Of a stretch of 64,000 nucleotides of DNA, positions 59,581 to 64,000 are shown one piece after another (position 1 is the stretch's first letter; the number at the start of each line of letters is the position of its first letter). The notes under the pieces are model-generated. The model did not search any database. It was given only the letters and a program-made list of their open reading frames with translations, and was not told the DNA's origin. The position numbers and the translations under genes were made by a program. The stretch comes from Ctena decussata (lineage: Eukaryota; Mollusca; Bivalvia; Lucinida; Lucinidae). The DNA lies in assembly GCA_963989385.1 (NCBI GenBank), contig OZ022500.1, forward strand, positions 113,439,842-113,503,841, in the 5' to 3' direction.

Positions 59581-59632
59581 ATTTTAATTTTTGGCGCTTT
59601 AAGGGTTAACATCTCTAGAGTAACCCCAAATA

Positions 59633-59808
59633 CAGTAGAACTTCACTGGCTCGAACCCTGAAGGCTCGTTAACCCTGCCTGACTAGAACTCTTTTCTGGG
59701 TGCCTAGATATCACTTTATATAGAATCTGACCCTAAGTGGCAGGAGCTACCTTTGGCTAGAACATATTTTCATGGTCCCAAGCCTGTTCGAGCCAACTAA
59801 GTTTTACT
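59633..59808. mobile_element. Pogo/Tigger-like MITE candidate
   Basis: The left end CAGTAGAACTTCACTGGCTCGAAC and the complement of the right end (AGTAAAACTTAGTTGGCTCGAAC) are inverted repeats; TA stands on both sides. No protein. Confidence 0.6.
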
Positions 59809-60961
59809 TATCTAGATCACTGTAATGTCATGTGACCTGGACCGTTCGAAAAAATTTTCATTCCCTCAACTCCTGGAGGCTCTATATGAAATTTGGTTAC
59901 AATTGGCTCAATGGTTTTTGAGGACAGTGTTTGAAATTGTCAATATATGAAAGAGTTCTGGGTCAAATGTCAAAGAATGACCTTGACCTCTTGTACTTAT
60001 AAATCTTCATGTATTCATTAAGATGACTGCATATATCAATTTTTAGGCCTTAATCTTTAAAACTTTTCATAAAATCTTATGTGCTCGCATTTTCCCATAT
60101 TTGACCTTGCCGTAAAAAAGATCAAGGTCAACCCAAGGTCATTATTTGAACAATCTTGATAGTACTCTATTACCCAATGCTACATACCAAGTATCAAGGC
60201 CATCGGTGAATTGGTTCTGGAGAAGAAGATTTTTAAAGGTATTTTACCATATATGGGCGTGGCAAGACAGTTGGTCATGTGACCTGGACTGTATGAATAA
60301 ATTTTTGTTCCCTCAACCCCTGAAGGCTCTATATGAAATTTGGTTTCATTTGGGCCAGTGGCTTTTGAGGAGATGGTTTGAAATTGTCAAAATATGAGAG
60401 TTCTGGTTCAAAGGTCAAAGAATGACCTTGACCTTTTGTACTTATTAATCTTCATGTACTCAATAAGATGAATGCAGAAACCAATTTTTAGCCCAAAATC
60501 TTCAACAGTTTCCAAGATATCTTATGTTTTAGCATTTTGCCATATAAAAGCACAAGGAACCAAATCTGACCTTACCGTAAAAAAGGTCAAGGTCAACCCA
60601 AGGTCATAATTTGAACAATCTTGGTAGTACTCGTGTACCCGATGCTAAATACCAAGTTTCAAGGCCATCGACCTATTGGTTCTGGAGAAGATTTTTTCAG
60701 GTTTTTACCATATATGGGCATGGCGGCCATGTTGGTCATGTGACCAGGACCGTTTGAACAACTTTTCGTTCCTAAGACCCCAGGAGGCTACATATGAAAT
60801 TTGGTTACAATCGGCCTAGCGGTTTCAGAGGAGAGGTCGTTTGAAATTGTGGACGGACGGACGGACGGACGGACGGACGGACGACGGACGACGGACGACG
60901 GACGCCGGAGCCTTACCATCCTATAAGCTCCCCCGGAGCCGCTGGCTCAGGTGAGCTAAAA

Positions 60962-61970
60962 ATGCTCAGAGAATAAGGTAAACGGAAGAGTCAGACCCCG
61001 GTGGTTGACCAGAGTGAAGGTAAAGGAGAAGAAGCCTAGCAAGGCGCAAGGAATTAAGCATAGAGAGCTGAGACAGCTTGAAATCAAGCTGAGAAAATGG
61101 GAAGAAGAACTGAAGATTAGAGAGATGTAGATTAGTGAGCGAACTGGGGACATGAAGAGGTTGAAAGAATATCTACAGAAGACAGAGGCACGGAATGTAG
61201 AATTGGAGGCGACAGTTAGAACTGTGCGCAGGAAGACAAATTTATTGGATGCTGGTAGGCAGTCATGTATGGAAGTTGGGCCACCAGACTATACACATAG
61301 GCAGTATGTAGCTCAAGATATCTTACTGGACACAACACAGAGAACTAGAGTTCCAGAAACAGGAAATTCTTTTACATATCCAGCAAATAAGCTGTGTAAT
61401 GAACTTATTTATAGGATTAAGCAACAGGTGACTAAATTCGTCTTAAATAAGGTAGCGCAGAAAATTGAACAACTGGACGTACTTGATAAAACAGTGAATA
61501 ACCAAACGCAATTTATGAACTCTGGTGTATACCCAACCATGAATGTTAGTGGAACCGACACAACTAACAAAGTCTGTTCCGGAGTTATTTAGAATGACAC
61601 AACCGATTCCATTGTGAATCCAACTCGGCAGTATAGTAAAGGGGATGTTGAGCAAAGACTTGGGCATGGTCTAAAAGAATACCATCAAACAGCACTTGAC
61701 CCACAGTCAGGTATTTCAGGATTTGATGTTCCCAGTTTTACTGTGAGAAGGGATGGTATGAGTGTGCAAACTCCTGCTGAGGGGCCAGACGATAACCATT
61801 ATTCAAGGGGGAAGCTTAATCAGCATGCAATGGAGACAAACATAACACCAAGCATGAGTAGCAAGGTGGTGGGTGAAGTATCAGGTATAACTAGAACAGA
61901 GGCAACACAGTATATAGCTGAGGGCCAACCTATATTCTACAAAGATACATTTAATACTCAGCGACCGTAG
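60962..61970 (+). pseudogene. LINE ORF1, coiled-coil part (broken)
   Basis: The frame opening just after the insertion end encodes a basic stretch, then heptad-rich sequence (RELRQLEIKLRKWEEELKI, stop at 61128, then MKRLKEYLQKTEARNVELEA), a typical ORF1 coiled coil. It continues to 61591, where a stop separates a further frame (61614-61970) without a recognised domain. It follows on from the PHD-finger part at 43129-43958. At least two stops make it non-functional. Confidence 0.65.
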
Positions 61971-62039
61971 ACACAGAAGAAATGCTACAGAGCAGTCATT
62001 TTTGCGCCGGGTCAAGTCTCGGAGGGGACGAATATAGCT

Positions 62040-62680
62040 AACCAGAAATAAACAAGCAGCCAAATGTAGATGAGGAGAATCTTAAAATAGTTTCTCTTAA
62101 CTTAAAGATTATGGAAACCGCTAAACATGCAACTGAGCAGTTATCCAGAGTTGCTTACGTCATCCTTATACTGGAACACTAGTATTTTGATTGCCAGTTA
62201 AATCAGCTCAACACCATCTCCGAGGACCTAGTTGGATGTGGTAAAACAACAGACACTGGAGATCCTATACTCTCATCAAGATGCCCAGAGGGTATGGTGG
62301 CACTGCTGTCAGATGGCAGAAAAGCATAGATCAGTAAACAGCCGGTGTTGATAAGTTCAGTCTACATGCCAGGTAAAGGCCTCAAGGAAAATGTCAGTAA
62401 TTTTGAAGATTGCCTTTCCCAACTACAGGGAATTTTGACTAAATATCAAGATACTCATTCTATAATTCTGAGGGATGATTTTAATGAGAGTCTTATAAAC
62501 TCGAAGGAATCCAGAATGTTGTAAAGTTTTAAACAGTTTCTGTCAGATATTGGACTAGTAACCAAGCCAGCAGTTAAGCCAGGATGTAGGCCCTGACTGA
62601 TGTCAGCACTATAGACTATATCTTTTTTAGCCAAGACATATCTGCGAAGGTGGAGGCAGTTGAAGTCCTCGAACTATCCA
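62040..62680 (+). pseudogene. LINE ORF2 endonuclease domain, degraded
   Basis: Translation in pieces shows a start NLKIVSLNLKIM, then SSVYMPGKG, IILRDDFNESL (an altered GDFN motif) and a final YIFF-type strand. These are in the order of APE-type endonucleases, with several stop codons between. Confidence 0.6.
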
Positions 62681-63099
62681 TACAAATGTGTCAAACTATT
62701 ATCCGATATCCTGTACCCTAAAGTTGGAGGTTGACCGTGGCACAGTGCTTAAAGCTTACAAATCTCTACCGACCACTCGGAAGGTTAGGTGGGACAAGTT
62801 AGACAAGGAAAGTTATAAAAACAAAGTAGCTGAGGGAGTGGTGGGGATGAACGATAGTAATATCTCGACACTAAGCGACCTGGACACTGAACTTCGCAAG
62901 TTAATTAAGATCTTGGTGTAGGCATCGGAATCTTCGGGACCTCGACAAGTCAGAAGACAAAACTAACAGTTTAGACTCAAGAAATTGCACAAGCAGAGAA
63001 GGATAAAAAGCAAGCATTCTTTAATTGGAAGGATGATGATAGGCCAAAGGATGAGACATAGTGTCTTAGTTATCAACAAGAAATTGACAACAATGCATC

Positions 63100-63773
63100 C
63101 TAAAAAATTATCGGGAACAGGTAAGGCAACAGATTTTAGATGCTAGATCTTCAGATATGAAGTTATTTTATAGATTATTGAATAAACAGAGGGGGAATTA
63201 AAATACTTTGTCAACGAACTGTCGGTGAATGATCAAGTCTTCAAGGCGGAATCAGAAATTGTTAAGGGTTGGAGACAACATTTTGCATCATTGGCAACAA
63301 CATCCAGTGACAGTGGGTTTGATGAACTATACCGCCAGCAGGTGCTTCATGAGACTAGGGAGATCATGAACATATGTAGAAGCTCTGTGGCTCAGAGAAA
63401 TTGTGACTCAGTGGCAATTGAGCAAGTAAAAGAAGCTATCGAGTCACTTAATAGAGGGAAGGCTCCAGATTTCCATGGTGTTACTGTTGAGCATCTTTTA
63501 TATGGAGGAGAGGACCTATACCAGGCACTTACTGTGTTCGTCAACCACATTTTCAAGTTTGGAGAGGTCACAGCGGCCTTAAAAATTGGGACTCTTACTC
63601 CTGTATATAAGAACAAGGGATCAAGCAATGACGCAAGAAATTACAGAGGCTTGATTATCCTACAGACCATAATAAAGATTGTGGAGACCATTCTGAGAGG
63701 CCAGATACAGCCAATAATTGAAGAACAACAGAACAATCTGCAAAGGGGGTTACCCGACATTCTTCTCCACTAA
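63100..63773 (+). pseudogene. LINE ORF2 reverse transcriptase, N-terminal blocks
   Basis: The frame 63225-63773 contains LNRGKAPDFHGVTVEHL and LTPVYKNKGSSNDARNYRG, the first conserved blocks (0-2) of non-LTR reverse transcriptases of the CR1/Jockey-like kind. The frame shifts near 63745, after which the block RHSSPLNCSLIVEEVL is readable. The palm with the YxDD motif is missing. Confidence 0.8.
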
Positions 63774-64000
63774 ATTGTTCGTTAATCGTAGAAGAAGTTC
63801 TCAAGGCCACTCGTGAAATTCCTAAATACTATTTCTCTGGTAATCGAAAAGGCCAGATTGTGCATATAAGATTAAGAACTGGTTGTAGTTCTTTAAATTA
63901 CCACTTATTTCGCAAGAATATAATAAATGATGAAGTTTGTGTTTGTGGTAATAGAGAGGACACCAATCACTTCTTTTTCGAATGTCCTAAATTTCATATA
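63774..64000 (+). pseudogene. LINE ORF2 C-terminus with zinc knuckle, after internal deletion
   Basis: Right after the block-2 region the sequence reads IVHIRLRTGCSSLNYHLF and CVCGNREDTNHFFFEC, the C-terminal His/Cys motif of this kind of LINE. Hundreds of codons (palm, thumb) are absent, so an internal deletion joins them near 63825. The copy runs off the window end. Confidence 0.7.

Larger units (their letters stand above)
43959..60956 (-). mobile_element. Candidate 17-kb Helentron (autonomous type, now broken)
   Basis: In minus orientation the 5' end is TTTTTAGCTCACCTGAGCC (about 60962 inward) and the 3' end is CTCAGGTGAGCGATTC, hairpin AGGGCC-TCAT-GGCCCT, CTTG at 43959, then host TT. These are the ends of the short elements at 32067-34019 and 16455-18378. 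The Rep/helicase/endonuclease gene inside runs in the same orientation. The 11-bp word GCTCACCTGAG at the 5' end is inverted just before the 3' hairpin, matching the asymmetric terminal inverted repeats described for Helentrons. The insert splits one LINE. Alternatives: the gene belongs to a separate, smaller element nested within a long copy, or the two ends come from different copies. No second pair of inner ends was found around the gene. Confidence 0.55.
59060..60956 (-). repeat. Helentron 5'-side monomer array
   Basis: About four ~450-bp monomers of the family at 32067-34019 (GGTCATGTGACC, TTGGTTCTGGAGAAGA, ACCATATATGGGCGTGGC). A ten-unit run of GGACG/ACG words follows at about 60851-60905, and the terminal word GCTGGCTCAGGTGAGC ends at 60956. 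Two small elements are inserted (59522 and 59633). Confidence 0.75.

Overview
The window is eukaryotic, intron-style or intergenic DNA with no recognisable host gene. The abundant repeat vocabulary (monomers carrying ACCATATATGGGCGTGG and AAGGTCAAGGTCA, ends reading AGCTCACCTGAGC, tRNA-derived SINEs, AC and G runs) points to a mollusc, most likely a bivalve. That assignment is from memory of such genomes, not from a search. Essentially everything that can be named is mobile-element DNA, much of it nested.

Layout. 1-3.6 kb: a fold-back element split by a second, long-TIR element. 5.4-6.4 kb: a TIR element with a TTA duplication. 6.6-10 kb: an array of ~455-bp monomers ending in a rolling-circle-type 3' terminus. 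12.65-14.7 kb: a second such family, itself holding a tiny LTR retrotransposon (TRIM). 15.4-19.4 kb: a duplicated block, another rolling-circle-type copy and a tandem array. 19.4-28 kb: SINEs, a hAT-like MITE, an array with RFX-type palindromes. 28-37.3 kb: duplicated blocks, one with and one without an insertion (a natural empty site), and an inverted partner of the 15-17.5 kb block. 37.3-43 kb: MITE, SINE, second copy of family 2, and a tandem repeat upstream of a LINE. 43.1-64 kb: a decayed LINE on the + strand split by about 17 kb of inserted DNA.

The insert, 43,959-60,956, is the main finding. It carries, on the minus strand, a Helentron-type gene: an N-terminal herpesvirus-tegument-like cysteine protease domain, a 21-residue basic repeat array, a zinc-finger/DUF6570-like region, an HUH Rep nuclease with two tyrosines, a PIF1-like helicase and an APE-type endonuclease. 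The reading frame is broken once by a frameshift and once by a TAG. The outer ends of the insert, in the orientation of the gene, are the same 5' and 3' ends seen on the short repeat copies in this window: AGCTCACCTGAGC at the 5' end; an inverted copy of it, then a hairpin, CTTG and host TT at the 3' end. The simplest reading is an autonomous (now broken) Helentron together with its non-autonomous, tandem-repeat-filled relatives. Two paralogous empty sites and base-pair-preserving changes in the terminal hairpin support this.

All coordinates of element ends were read by eye; boundaries of degenerate arrays are approximate.
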